DNA from: Marivivens aquimaris
GTDB lineage: Bacteria > Pseudomonadota > Alphaproteobacteria > Rhodobacterales > Rhodobacteraceae
Assembly (NCBI RefSeq): GCF_015220045.1
Contig: NZ_JADBGB010000001.1
Span: 3,228,023 to 3,292,022 of the forward strand
Length of the DNA: 64,000 bases
Direction: 5' to 3'
Shown here: piece by piece, positions 25,315 through 33,761 of the stretch
Position numbering within the stretch: the first letter of the stretch is position 1
How the letters are laid out: every line of letters begins with the position of its first letter
Position numbers and translations under genes: made by a program
Notes under the pieces: generated by a model
Databases searched by the model: none
Told to the model about the DNA's origin: nothing
The model's input: the letters and a program-made list of their open reading frames with translations, nothing else

Positions 25315-25929
25315 TTAGCGGCGACGGTCGCGTCGTGCGCTCATCGGCTGGAAGGCAACGCCAACGTGGGCTTCGCAGTAGGGCTTGCCCTGCTGGACGG
25401 GCAGACCGCAGAACCAGAAGTGTTCGGTCGCGGGGTCACCCACGGGCCACTTGCAGGTACGCTCGGTCAGTTCCATCAGCGACAGTTTCTTCGCGGTCTT
25501 CTCGACCTCGTTCACACGCGCCAAAGCCTCGGGGCTGATTTCGTTGGTCGACGGCTGCGGCGGCAGCGGCTGACCTGCGGGGATGATCGCCTTGCGGGCG
25601 GCGCTCATCGGGATGGGGGTGTCTTCCTTGGGCTCTTCGGCCTTTGCAGCGACGGGCTCCGGACGAGCCTTCGGGGCAGCGGCGGGCGCTTCCTTCGCTG
25701 CGGGCTTCGCGACCTTCGGTGCGGCGGGCTTTGCTTCCTTCGCTTTGGCAGCCGGAGCAGCAGCCGCAGAACCGCCACCGCTTGCGCGGTTCGAGAGACC
25801 AAGGCGGTGGACCTTGCCGATCACGGCGTTGCGGGTCACGCCACCAAGCTCTTTGGCGATCTGGCTTGCCGACTGGCCTTCCGACCACATCTTCTTGAGC
25901 AGCTCGACGCGTTCGTCGGTCCAGGACAT
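25315..25929 (-). CDS. gcrA: GcrA cell-cycle regulator
   Basis: GcrA binds sigma-70 RNA polymerase and activates promoters carrying methylated GANTC sites, thereby reading CcrM methylation in the alphaproteobacterial cell cycle. The 204-residue protein has the N-terminal DNA-binding domain MSWTDERVELLKKMWSEG...GVTRNAVIGKVHRLGLSNR (about 1-48), a long Ala/Pro/Lys-rich linker (about 50-125), and the C-terminal polymerase-binding part with WPVGDP...FWFCGLPVQQGKPYCEAHVGVAFQP. The start at 25929 is fixed by the MSWTDERV family N-terminus. It is convergent with osmC and divergent from the ABC permease gene. Confidence 0.97.
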   Translation of the reverse strand: MSWTDERVELLKKMWSEGQSASQIAKELGGVTRNAVIGKVHRLGLSNRASGGGSAAAAPAAKAKEAKPAAPKVAKPAAKEAPAAAPKARPEPVAAKAEEPKEDTPIPMSAARKAIIPAGQPLPPQPSTNEISPEALARVNEVEKTAKKLSLMELTERTCKWPVGDPATEHFWFCGLPVQQGKPYCEAHVGVAFQPMSARRDRRR

Positions 25930-26057
25930 ATTTCCGTTCCTTTGGCTTCGCAGGCGGACGCTATGGAGCGTCATCGGCCTTGCATCATCGGTCAGGGGCC
26001 TATTCTAAGCACCAGAACGCGAGATACAAGGACTCGAATCATGAATCGGAGGGTTAC

Positions 26058-26861
26058 ATGTCCGTGAACAACGCAATGGGAGTTCGTCGGTTCGGCCGCG
26101 TGAATTGGCTGGGGCTGTGGACGCTCATGCAGCGCGAGGTTTTGCGTTTCATGAACGTCTGGTCGCAGACGATCATGGCGCCGCTGATCAACGCCGGACT
26201 GTTCCTTCTCATCTTTACTATCGCGATCGGATCGCAGCGCGGCGATGTCATGGGCGTGCCGTTCATGCACTTCCTCGCGCCTGGTATCCTGACCATGACG
26301 GTCATCCAGAACGCCTTTGCCAATTCGTCGTCCTCGCTGACCTCGGCCAAAGTGCAGGGCAACATCGTCGACACGTTGATGCCCCCGCTGAACGCAGGCG
26401 AACTTGTCGCCGGTTACATCGCAGGCGCCGTCGCGCGCGGCCTGCTGGTCGCCGTCGTCATCGCCATCGGTGTCTGGCTTGCGCTGGGCGTCGGAATGCA
26501 GCACCCGCTTTGGGTTTTCGTCTTTGTCATCTTGGGCGCGGTGTTCATGGGCTCCCTCGGCCTCATCGCCGCGATCTTCGCCAACAAATTCGACCAGCTT
26601 GCCGCGATTTCGAACTTCATCGTGACGCCGTTGTCGTTTCTGTCGGGCACATTCTATTCGATCGACGCACTGCCGCCCGTGCTGAACAAACTCAGCCACG
26701 TGAACCCGTTCTTCTACATCATCGACGGCGTCCGCTACGGCATGATCGGCGTGTCTGACGGCTCCCCGTGGCGCGGCCTCTGGGTTGCACTGCTGGCTTG
26801 TGCGCTGGTCATCAGCATCTGCTGGTACTGGTTCAACAAGGGCTACCGCCTCAAAGCCTGA
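26058..26861 (+). CDS. ABC-2 type transporter permease
   Basis: This 267-residue membrane protein has six helices of the ABC-2 permease type, close to E. coli YadH. It shows the family motif SFLSGTFYSIDALPPVLNKLSHVNPFFYIIDGVRYG in the last third. The partner ATPase should be a YadG-like protein but is not encoded next to it or elsewhere in the window. The exported substrate is unknown. The ATG at 26058 has CGGAGGG upstream. It sits between gcrA (divergent) and argD. Confidence 0.88.
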   Translation: MSVNNAMGVRRFGRVNWLGLWTLMQREVLRFMNVWSQTIMAPLINAGLFLLIFTIAIGSQRGDVMGVPFMHFLAPGILTMTVIQNAFANSSSSLTSAKVQGNIVDTLMPPLNAGELVAGYIAGAVARGLLVAVVIAIGVWLALGVGMQHPLWVFVFVILGAVFMGSLGLIAAIFANKFDQLAAISNFIVTPLSFLSGTFYSIDALPPVLNKLSHVNPFFYIIDGVRYGMIGVSDGSPWRGLWVALLACALVISICWYWFNKGYRLKA

Positions 26862-26889
26862 CCTTTCAGAAATCTGTAGAACCCTACGT

Positions 26890-26915
26890 CATGTGGCCCT
26901 ATACGGGGCCACATG
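26890..26915. repeat. Perfect 10-bp inverted repeat upstream of argD
   Basis: CATGTGGCCC (26890-26899) and GGGCCACATG (26906-26915) with a 6-base spacer, 29 bp past the permease stop and 150 bp before argD. No T-run follows, so it could be an operator for argDF or a terminator that depends on other factors. Confidence 0.5.
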
Positions 26916-27065
26916 ATGACTGCGACGCAAACCACACTGATTCGACGCCGACGCTGAAAAAATGCGCCGTGCGCCGCTTTGCGCGCCCATCTTCCTTCCT
27001 TACACATTGACAGCCCCAGAATGCCTTGGCACCAATCGGGCTTCTTATTTCCAAAGGGTTTGACT

Positions 27066-28244
27066 ATGATCCCCAGCGTTTTGCCGACCTATAACCGCGC
27101 TCCGCTTTCCTTCGTCAAAGGCGAAGGCTCCTGGCTGATCGAGGCTGACGGCCGACGTTTTCTCGATCTGGGTGCGGGCATCGCGGTGAACGCACTTGGT
27201 CACGCGAACCCCGATCTGGTCGCTGCCCTGACCAAGCAGGCAGGCAAGCTCTGGCACGTCTCGAACCTCTATAACATCGACCAGCAGCAATCGCTGGCCG
27301 ACAAGCTCGTCGACAACTCGTTCGCCGATACCGTGTTCTTCACCAACTCGGGCACCGAAAGCTGCGAGCTGGCGGTGAAGATGGCGCGCAAGTACTTCTA
27401 TGAGAAGGGCCAGCCCGAGCGCACCACTATCATCGCGTTCGAAGGCTCGTTCCATGGCCGTTCGTCGGCAGGTATCGCCGCCGCCGGTTCGGAGAAAATG
27501 ACCAAAGGCTTCGGCCCGCTGCTCCCCGGTTTCGTGCATCTTCCGTGGGGCGATCACGACGCGCTGCGCGAAGCTGCGGCCAAGCCCGGCGTTGGCGCGA
27601 TCATCGTCGAGCCCGTGCAGGGCGAAGGCGGCATCCGTCCGCTGCCCGACCAGTGCATGAAGGGCCTGCGCGATCTGTGCGACGAGCACGGCATCCTGCT
27701 GATATTCGACGAGGTCCAGTGCGGCGTTGGCCGTACCGGCAAACTCTTCGCGCACGAATGGGCAGGCATCACGCCCGACATCATGATGGTCGCCAAAGGT
27801 ATCGGCGGCGGCTTCCCCCTCGGCGCTGTCCTCGCCACCGAAAACGCGGCGAGCGGCATGACTGCAGGCACCCATGGCTCGACCTATGGCGGCAACCCGC
27901 TGGCCTGCGCCGTTGGTAACAAGATCATGGACATCATCGCCGATGATGCCTTCCTCGCCGAAGTGAACCGCAAAGCAGCCCTTCTGCGCCAGAAGCTCGA
28001 AGGCATCGTCGCCGCCCACCCCGACACGCTGGAAAGCGTACGCGGCAGCGGCCTGATGCTCGGTATCAAATGCAAGGCGACCAACCTCGATCTGGTGAAG
28101 GCTGGCTATGGCGCGGAAGTCCTTCTGGTCCCCGCAGGCGACAACGTCGTCCGCCTGCTGCCGCCGCTGAACATCACCGACGAAGACATTGCTGAGGCAG
28201 CCAGCCGAATTGATGCTGCCGCAACCGCACTGGAACAGGCCTGA
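27066..28244 (+). CDS. argD: Acetylornithine aminotransferase
   Basis: This PLP enzyme of arginine synthesis transaminates N-acetylglutamate semialdehyde to acetylornithine; many members also act on succinyldiaminopimelate in lysine synthesis. The 392-residue class III aminotransferase has LFDEVQCGVGRTGKLFAHE-type Asp for the PLP ring (about residue 213) and the Schiff-base Lys in MMVAKGIGGGFPLGA (about 242). GTHGSTYGGNPLACA follows. The start at 27066 begins MIPSVLPTYNRAPLSFVKGEG as in the family. It is followed by argF. Confidence 0.95.
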   Translation: MIPSVLPTYNRAPLSFVKGEGSWLIEADGRRFLDLGAGIAVNALGHANPDLVAALTKQAGKLWHVSNLYNIDQQQSLADKLVDNSFADTVFFTNSGTESCELAVKMARKYFYEKGQPERTTIIAFEGSFHGRSSAGIAAAGSEKMTKGFGPLLPGFVHLPWGDHDALREAAAKPGVGAIIVEPVQGEGGIRPLPDQCMKGLRDLCDEHGILLIFDEVQCGVGRTGKLFAHEWAGITPDIMMVAKGIGGGFPLGAVLATENAASGMTAGTHGSTYGGNPLACAVGNKIMDIIADDAFLAEVNRKAALLRQKLEGIVAAHPDTLESVRGSGLMLGIKCKATNLDLVKAGYGAEVLLVPAGDNVVRLLPPLNITDEDIAEAASRIDAAATALEQA

Positions 28245-28252
28245 TATTCACT

Positions 28253-28306
28253 CTGGCCTAAATACCTCGGGGGTGAATGGCCGCAGGCCAGAGGGGGCAG
28301 AGCCCC
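28253..28306. repeat. GC-rich dispersed repeat, copy 2 (inverted relative to copy 1)
   Basis: The stretch reads GGCCTAAATACCTCGGGGGTGA-like, then GGCCGCAGGCC, then GGGGGCAGAGCCCCC, the reverse complement of the module order at 4303-4365. It lies in the 87-bp gap between argD and argF, which are in the same direction, so full termination here is unlikely. Confidence 0.7.
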
Positions 28307-28331
28307 CGCGCCCCACTCAGAAAGTAAGAAC

Positions 28332-29258
28332 ATGAACCATTTCCTTGATATCAACGCCACCTCCGCCGAAGACCTGCGGAGCATCATCGACAACGCCAAA
28401 GCCATGAAGGCAGCCCGCAGCGGCCTGCCCAAAGGCACCACGGACGAAGACAAGCCGCTCGACGGTCAGATGGTCGCTCTGATCTTCGAAAAGCCGTCGA
28501 CCCGTACCCGCGTGTCCTTCGATGTCGGCGTGCGCCAGATGGGCGGTCAGACGATGGTTCTATCTGGCGCTGATATGCAGCTTGGTCACGGCGAAACCAT
28601 TGCCGACACCGCGCGCGTTCTGTCCCGTTATGTCGATATGATCATGATCCGCACGTTCGAGGAACAGACCCTCCTCGATATGGCCGAGTACGCGACCGTA
28701 CCCGTGATCAACGGCCTGACCAACCGCACCCACCCCTGTCAGATCATGGCTGACATACAGACCTTCGAAGAGCACCGCGGTTCGATCAGCGGTAAGAAAG
28801 TCGTGTGGAGCGGTGACGGCAACAATGTCTGCGCGTCGTTCATCCACGCCGCAGGCCAGTTCGGCTTCGACCTGACCTTCACCGGCCCGCAGACCCTCGA
28901 TCCCGAAGCCGGTTTCGTTGAGGAGGCCCGCGCGAAGGGCGTTGATATCCAGATCGAGCGCGACCCGATGAAGGCTGTCGAAGGCGCCGACCTTGTTGTT
29001 ACCGATACGTGGGTGTCGATGCATGACCCGGCGTCCGCCCGCGAGCGTCGGCATAACCAGCTGCACCCCTATCAGGTGAACGAACGCCTGATGGCTGCTG
29101 CCAAGCCCGACGCACTGTTCATGCACTGCCTGCCTGCGCACCGCGAAGACGAGGCGACGAGCGCTGTGATGGATGGTCCGAACTCGGTGATCTTTGACGA
29201 GGCTGAAAACCGCCTCCACGCGCAGAAAGCGATCATGCGCTGGTGCCTCGGCAAGTAA
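28332..29258 (+). CDS. argF: Ornithine carbamoyltransferase
   Basis: This enzyme joins carbamoyl phosphate (the CarAB product) with ornithine to give citrulline. The 308-residue protein has the carbamoyl-phosphate site STRTR (residues 56-60), HPCQIMAD (about 134-141) and the ornithine/catalytic motif MHCLPAHRE with its reactive Cys (about 268-276). It sits downstream of argD with the repeat element between. A strong terminator follows. Confidence 0.96.
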   Translation: MNHFLDINATSAEDLRSIIDNAKAMKAARSGLPKGTTDEDKPLDGQMVALIFEKPSTRTRVSFDVGVRQMGGQTMVLSGADMQLGHGETIADTARVLSRYVDMIMIRTFEEQTLLDMAEYATVPVINGLTNRTHPCQIMADIQTFEEHRGSISGKKVVWSGDGNNVCASFIHAAGQFGFDLTFTGPQTLDPEAGFVEEARAKGVDIQIERDPMKAVEGADLVVTDTWVSMHDPASARERRHNQLHPYQVNERLMAAAKPDALFMHCLPAHREDEATSAVMDGPNSVIFDEAENRLHAQKAIMRWCLGK

Positions 29259-29277
29259 GCCGACAGCACACAATATG

Positions 29278-29310
29278 AAAAAGGGCGGACCCTCGGGCCC
29301 GCCCTTTTGT
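29278..29310. terminator. Bidirectional terminator between argF and the phosphate transporter gene
   Basis: AAAAGGGCGG (29279-29288) pairs with CCGCCCTTTT (29299-29308), followed by GTTTT on the plus strand. The genes are convergent. Confidence 0.85.
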
Positions 29311-29311
29311 T

Positions 29312-30796
29312 TTACGCGTTGAACAGTCCGTTCAGCGCGAGGAAGACCACCGCAGAGAGCAGCGCGGCTGCCGGAACGGTGATGATCCACGCGGCCACGA
29401 TCGTCATGAAGTGGCTGCGGCGCACCAGCTTGCGGCGGCGGCGCTCTTCGGGAGCAACGATTTTGCCCGATCCGTGCTGCTCGGCGTATTTGCGTGTGCG
29501 GCGTGCGTGGTCCCATTCACGGTAGAAACCGACGCCAAAGACGCCGCCGACCGCGATGTGGGTGGACGACACCGGCAGACCCAGCCAGCTTGCGACAATG
29601 ACTGTGATTGCGGCAGAGAGGGCAACGCAGTAGGCGCGCATCGGGTTGAGCTTGGTGATCTGGCTGCCGACCATCTTGATCAGCTTCGGACCGAAGGTAA
29701 TCAGGCCGAAGGAGATGCCGAACGCGCCGATGATCATCACCCAGTGCGGGATCTGGACCTTGCCGGCGATCTCTCCGAATTCCTGCGTGTGAACAATCGC
29801 GGCCAGCGGGCCAACGGCGTTCGCCACGTCGTTCGCACCATGGGCAAACGACAGCAGAGCGGCGGAAATCACGAGCGGCAGACCGAAGAGAATCTTTAGC
29901 GACTTGTTGCGGTTCTCGAGGCCCTGCGACTTCTTGTTGATATAGGGCTTAGACGCAAAATAGGTCACCACAGCAACGCCGAGGCCGATGATAAGTGCGG
30001 GCACCAGATCAACCGAGACGATCTTTTTCAGGCCCTTGATAGCAAGGTAGGTCGAGAAGACGCCTGCCATGATCGCGATCAGCACGGGCACCCAGCGGCG
30101 GGCGGCAGAGATCTTGTCTTCCTGATAGATGATGCGGCTCTTGATGAACGCGAGGAACATCGCAGCCACGATACCGCCAAGAGCAGGGGAGATAACCCAA
30201 CTCGCCGCGATCATGCCCATCGACTCCCAGTTCACCGCAGTGAAGCCAGCAGCGGCGATACCAGCGCCCATCACGCCGCCAACGACGGAGTGGGTGGTCG
30301 ACACCGGCGCGCCAATCCATGTCGCGAGGTTGACCCACAGCGCCGAGGACACCAGCGCGGCCATCATCGCCCAGATGAACACTTGCGAGCTTTCGATCAT
30401 CGACGGGTCGATAATGCCCTTAGAGATCGTGGAAACCACGTCACCGCCAGCGAGCAGCGCACCGGCGCTTTCGCAGATCGCGGCGATCACAATGGCGCCG
30501 CCCATGGTCAGTGCGTTCGCACCAACAGCGGGGCCCATGTTGTTCGCGACGTCATTGGCGCCGATGTTGAGCGCCATATATGCGCCGAAGACGGCAGCGG
30601 CGACGACGATGGCAGAGCCGTGGCTTGCGTCAAAGAACGCAGCAGCGGCAAAACCGACGATAACCATAAACGCGAGAGCAACGCCCATCCCGACGAGCGG
30701 GCGGGATACATACATGGTACCTTGTTCCAGCACGGAAATGCGGTGGAGGTCCTTATCGATCGTTTTCCACGGATCTTGTGGGGTCGGATTTTCCAT
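29312..30796 (-). CDS. pit: Inorganic phosphate transporter, Pit family
   Basis: This low-affinity, proton-coupled phosphate (metal-phosphate) symporter sits in the inner membrane. The 494-residue protein has about 11 helices in two inverted halves, each with the family signature: NIGANDVANNMGPAVGA near residue 77 and SFAHGANDVANAVGPLAA near 318. GAPVSTTHSVVGGVMG and GLPVSSTHIAVGGVFG are the paired P-S-S/T-T-H motifs. The ~45-residue N-terminal cytoplasmic extension (IDKDLHRISVLEQG) is common in proteobacterial Pit proteins. No phoU-like regulator is adjacent. Confidence 0.93.
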   Translation of the reverse strand: MENPTPQDPWKTIDKDLHRISVLEQGTMYVSRPLVGMGVALAFMVIVGFAAAAFFDASHGSAIVVAAAVFGAYMALNIGANDVANNMGPAVGANALTMGGAIVIAAICESAGALLAGGDVVSTISKGIIDPSMIESSQVFIWAMMAALVSSALWVNLATWIGAPVSTTHSVVGGVMGAGIAAAGFTAVNWESMGMIAASWVISPALGGIVAAMFLAFIKSRIIYQEDKISAARRWVPVLIAIMAGVFSTYLAIKGLKKIVSVDLVPALIIGLGVAVVTYFASKPYINKKSQGLENRNKSLKILFGLPLVISAALLSFAHGANDVANAVGPLAAIVHTQEFGEIAGKVQIPHWVMIIGAFGISFGLITFGPKLIKMVGSQITKLNPMRAYCVALSAAITVIVASWLGLPVSSTHIAVGGVFGVGFYREWDHARRTRKYAEQHGSGKIVAPEERRRRKLVRRSHFMTIVAAWIITVPAAALLSAVVFLALNGLFNA

Positions 30797-30877
30797 CGTA
30801 CGCGGCCTTTGGTGTAGCGAAGCACTGTCATACTTCTGTTACAATTGGAGGCGCGTTAACGGGTCGGACGTGTCAAA

Positions 30878-31372
30878 TCAACCTGTCGCTTGTGTATCAC
30901 GCGCGTGACTTGCCGGAAATCTACGTAAAATCGCTGCCAGATCAGGTTCGCGGACCATCTGCGCCGCATTTTCGAAGGGCACCCAGATACGCTCGCGCTT
31001 GTCCTGTTCGGGATAGGTCTTGGCCAATTCCATCACACGCACGGGATAAACCATAGTCAGGCATTCCTGAACGACGCCGTTCTTCATGGTTTTCATCGAG
31101 GCGTAGGTGCCAAACACCTCGCTATCCGCGATGCCGGTTTTGACGCCTGCTTCTTCCCATGCCTCGGTTAGAGCAGCCTGATGGTGGTGCAGACCGTCGA
31201 TCGGCCAGCCTTTGGGAAGGATCCAGCGGCCCTCTGAGGAGGTCACGAGCAACACTTCTAGGTGATCATCGGCCATGCGATAGCACAACGCTGCAACCTG
31301 CTCGGCTGGCGGACGTTTAAGCAAAGGAACTACGCCTTCGCGCCATAACTGTCGCAAGAATGAAGTGACCAT
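30878..31372 (-). CDS. NUDIX hydrolase with altered Nudix box
   Basis: This 164-residue protein has a Nudix fold likely acting on diphosphoinositol or diadenosine polyphosphates (DIPP-like, judged by ILPKGWPI). The box runs from G55 to V77. Against GX5EX7REUXEEXGU, the catalytic E70, E73 and E74 remain (TEAWEEAGV). The first Glu is Leu61 and the Arg is Thr69. The C-terminal part W-V-P-F-E-N-A-A-Q is typical of the alphaproteobacterial subgroup. The substrate is unknown. It is divergent from gnd with 90 bp between. Confidence 0.82.
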   Translation of the reverse strand: MVTSFLRQLWREGVVPLLKRPPAEQVAALCYRMADDHLEVLLVTSSEGRWILPKGWPIDGLHHHQAALTEAWEEAGVKTGIADSEVFGTYASMKTMKNGVVQECLTMVYPVRVMELAKTYPEQDKRERIWVPFENAAQMVREPDLAAILRRFPASHARDTQATG

Positions 31373-31462
31373 TGTGTGATTAGGGCGTTTCCTTTTCCGC
31401 CCCTCCCCAATATCAGTGACGGCGAGAGAGGCAAACCGATCTAAATCAGAGGACTATTTTCT

Positions 31463-32866
31463 ATGACCGAATTGGCACACCTCGGGCTCTACGGCCTCGG
31501 TACGATGGGCAGTGCACTTGCGCTGAACATCCTCGACAACGGCTTTGCCCTACACGTGGCCAACCGTCAGGAAGCCGTAACGACTGCCTTTGCCGAAGAA
31601 GCCGGTCCGCTTGCCGACAAACTGACGACCCACAAGGATCTGGCCGCGATGGCCAAGGACATGCCCGCGCCCCGCGCGATCATCCTGATGATCCCCGCTG
31701 GCAAGCCCGTCGAAGACACCATCATCGCGCTCTGCGATATGCTGGAGCCGGGTGATACCATCATCGACGCCGGGAACTCCGACTTCCACGATACCCGTCG
31801 CCGCACCGAATTCGTCGAAGCCAAGGGGCTGACCTTCATCGGTATGGGCGTTTCCGGCGGTGAAGAGGGCGCACGTCACGGCCCGTCCATCATGGTCGGC
31901 GGCACCCCGCAGGCGTGGACTGGCATCCGTCCCGTCATCATGGCGATTGCGGCGAAGTTCGAAGACGAGCCCTGTGCCGATCACCTCGGCCCCGATGGCG
32001 CCGGTCACTTCGTTAAAACCGTGCACAACGGTATCGAATACGCCGACATGCAGATGATCGCCGAAACCTACGGCATGATGCGCTACGGCCAAGGTCTCGC
32101 TCCGGCAGAGATCGGCAAGCGTTTCGAAGAGTGGGACTCGGGCGCGCTGACCGCGTACCTGATGGAGATCACCGGCAAGGTTCTGCAAGCGACCGACACC
32201 CAGACCGGCGTTCCTGCTGTGGACGTGATCCTCGACCGCGCTGGTCAGAAGGGCACCGGCCGCTGGACGCTGATCGAAGCTCTGCGCCTCGGCCAGTCCG
32301 CATCGGCCATCGAAGCCGCCGTCGCATCGCGTAGCTGGTCGTCGGAAAAAGAGACCCGCGTCGCTGGTGAGGACATCCTTGGCGGTTCGCGCGGTTCGGT
32401 CGATCTGCAAGACGCCGACTACAAGGATGCGCTGCTCGCGGCCCGCATCATCGCTTACGCTCAAGGCTTCCGCCTACTGGCTGCTGCGTCGGAAGAATAC
32501 AGCTGGAACCTCGATTTCGCGCGTATCGCAGAAATCTGGCGCGCTGGCTGCATCATCCGTTCGGCGCTGCTGGACGACATCTCTGCTGCGTTCCGCGGTG
32601 ACATGCCTCACGGCCAGCTGATCTTCGCACCGTTCTTTGCCGAGCGCCTGAAAGAGACCCTGCCGGCCCTGCGCCGCGTGGTTTCGGCAGCGGCTCTGGG
32701 CGGTCACCCGATCCCCGCGCTGTCGTCGGCCCTGTCGTTCGTCGACACCTTCGGCATGGCCCGCGGCACTACGGACCTCATTCAGGCCCAGCGTGACTTC
32801 TTCGGGATGCACGGGTTCGAGCGCATCGGCGGCGACGCCGGTCAGCACGGCCCTTGGTGGGAATAA
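31463..32866 (+). CDS. gnd: 6-phosphogluconate dehydrogenase (decarboxylating)
   Basis: This enzyme oxidises 6-phosphogluconate to ribulose 5-phosphate with CO2 release and NADP reduction. The 467-residue protein has the nucleotide loop GLYGLGTMGSALALNI (about 8-23), the substrate motif MGVSGGEEGARHGPSIMVGG (about 129-148) and the catalytic HNGIEYADMQMIAE with Lys upstream (FVKTVHNGIEY). The C-terminal helical domain is complete. Roseobacters mainly use the Entner-Doudoroff route, so gnd is informative about their pentose phosphate branch. AGAGGACT precedes the ATG. Confidence 0.96.
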   Translation: MTELAHLGLYGLGTMGSALALNILDNGFALHVANRQEAVTTAFAEEAGPLADKLTTHKDLAAMAKDMPAPRAIILMIPAGKPVEDTIIALCDMLEPGDTIIDAGNSDFHDTRRRTEFVEAKGLTFIGMGVSGGEEGARHGPSIMVGGTPQAWTGIRPVIMAIAAKFEDEPCADHLGPDGAGHFVKTVHNGIEYADMQMIAETYGMMRYGQGLAPAEIGKRFEEWDSGALTAYLMEITGKVLQATDTQTGVPAVDVILDRAGQKGTGRWTLIEALRLGQSASAIEAAVASRSWSSEKETRVAGEDILGGSRGSVDLQDADYKDALLAARIIAYAQGFRLLAAASEEYSWNLDFARIAEIWRAGCIIRSALLDDISAAFRGDMPHGQLIFAPFFAERLKETLPALRRVVSAAALGGHPIPALSSALSFVDTFGMARGTTDLIQAQRDFFGMHGFERIGGDAGQHGPWWE

Positions 32867-32875
32867 GATAACAAG

Positions 32876-32898
32876 CGCCGCCTTCGGGCGGCGTTTTC
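32876..32898 (+). terminator. Terminator of gnd
   Basis: CGCCGCC-TTCG-GGCGGCG (about 32876-32893) followed by TTTTCGTTTT. It separates gnd from the convergent amidohydrolase gene. Confidence 0.85.
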
Positions 32899-32902
32899 GT
32901 TT

Positions 32903-33670
32903 TCAGGCCAGCGTGAGACCGTAGAGGGTCTGAACCGCTTTCCGGTCGTCGATCAACTCGCCCAATTCCACCTTCAGGCCCGCATAGGTCGCGCGGTCCT
33001 CGTGGCGCGTGTGCGGCCAATCGCTGCCCCAGATGTACTTATCCGGTCCCAGCAGTCCGATCAGCCGTTTCGCGTGCTCGGTGCTGCCCGTCCCGCGATA
33101 GGGGGCGGAGAGTTTGGCGTAGAGGTTGGAGCGGTTCTCAATCTGCTCCAGCTTATTGAGCCACGGTTCCTGATCGGCGGTGGTCTCTGGCAGACCCATA
33201 TGGTCAATGACCACGGGCAGGGGCAGGGCGGCGAAGTCGCTCAGCACGGGCGCGAGGCGGCTGCTCTCCAACTGCACCTCGATATGCATCCCGTGCTTGG
33301 CGAGGTCGGCGACCAGCGTGCTGATCTCCTCCGACCCGAAGTCGGGCAAATCCGCACCTGCGACCAAGTTCCAGCGGATGCCCTTCACGCCGTTCGCGGC
33401 GAGCGCGGCAATCTCGGTTTCGCAGGTGTCCGGCGCGATGACCGCGACACCTGCGAAACGTCCCTTCGGCAGTGATTCCAGCGCATGGAGGAGTTGGCTG
33501 TTATCCGTGCCGAGGAAGCTGACCTGTACGATGACACCACCCGAAATGCCGTGGTCCGTCTGCAATTCGAGCCAATCCTGCAAGGGTGCGGGACGTTTGG
33601 GCAGATAGCGGACGGCACCATTCACCACGACATCTTCATAGACGTGCGCATGGCAATCGAAGTGTATCAC
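32903..33670 (-). CDS. Amidohydrolase family (TIM-barrel) hydrolase
   Basis: This 255-residue member of the amidohydrolase-2 family is close to 2-pyrone-4,6-dicarboxylate lactonase-type enzymes. It has the metal-binding HxH near the start (DCHAHVYED, H7/H9), a conserved His in VVIDHMGLPET (about residue 150) and the C-terminal metal Asp in YIWGSDWPHTRHED (about 215). Lactone or carboxylate hydrolysis is inferred. It is divergent from a GntR regulator and a TctCBA importer, so it may act on the imported compound. The start at 33670 has GAGGAATT upstream. Confidence 0.8.
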   Translation of the reverse strand: MIHFDCHAHVYEDVVVNGAVRYLPKRPAPLQDWLELQTDHGISGGVIVQVSFLGTDNSQLLHALESLPKGRFAGVAVIAPDTCETEIAALAANGVKGIRWNLVAGADLPDFGSEEISTLVADLAKHGMHIEVQLESSRLAPVLSDFAALPLPVVIDHMGLPETTADQEPWLNKLEQIENRSNLYAKLSAPYRGTGSTEHAKRLIGLLGPDKYIWGSDWPHTRHEDRATYAGLKVELGELIDDRKAVQTLYGLTLA

Positions 33671-33704
33671 CCTAAAATTCCTCCACTTATTTGGTTCTAT
33701 ATAT

Positions 33705-33727
33705 AACTAGTTGACTGATGAGGTCAA
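33705..33727. promoter_or_regulatory. Candidate operator for the GntR regulator
   Basis: Within the 91-bp gap between the divergent genes lie the palindrome AACTAGTT (33705-33712) and the inverted repeat TTGAC-N7-GTCAA (33711-33727), next to the AT-rich TATATATAA. The position suits autoregulation plus control of the amidohydrolase gene. Assignment to this regulator is inference. Confidence 0.4.
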
Positions 33728-33761
33728 ACGGTTCATGTTCCAGCTCAGGGAGAGGGGAATC

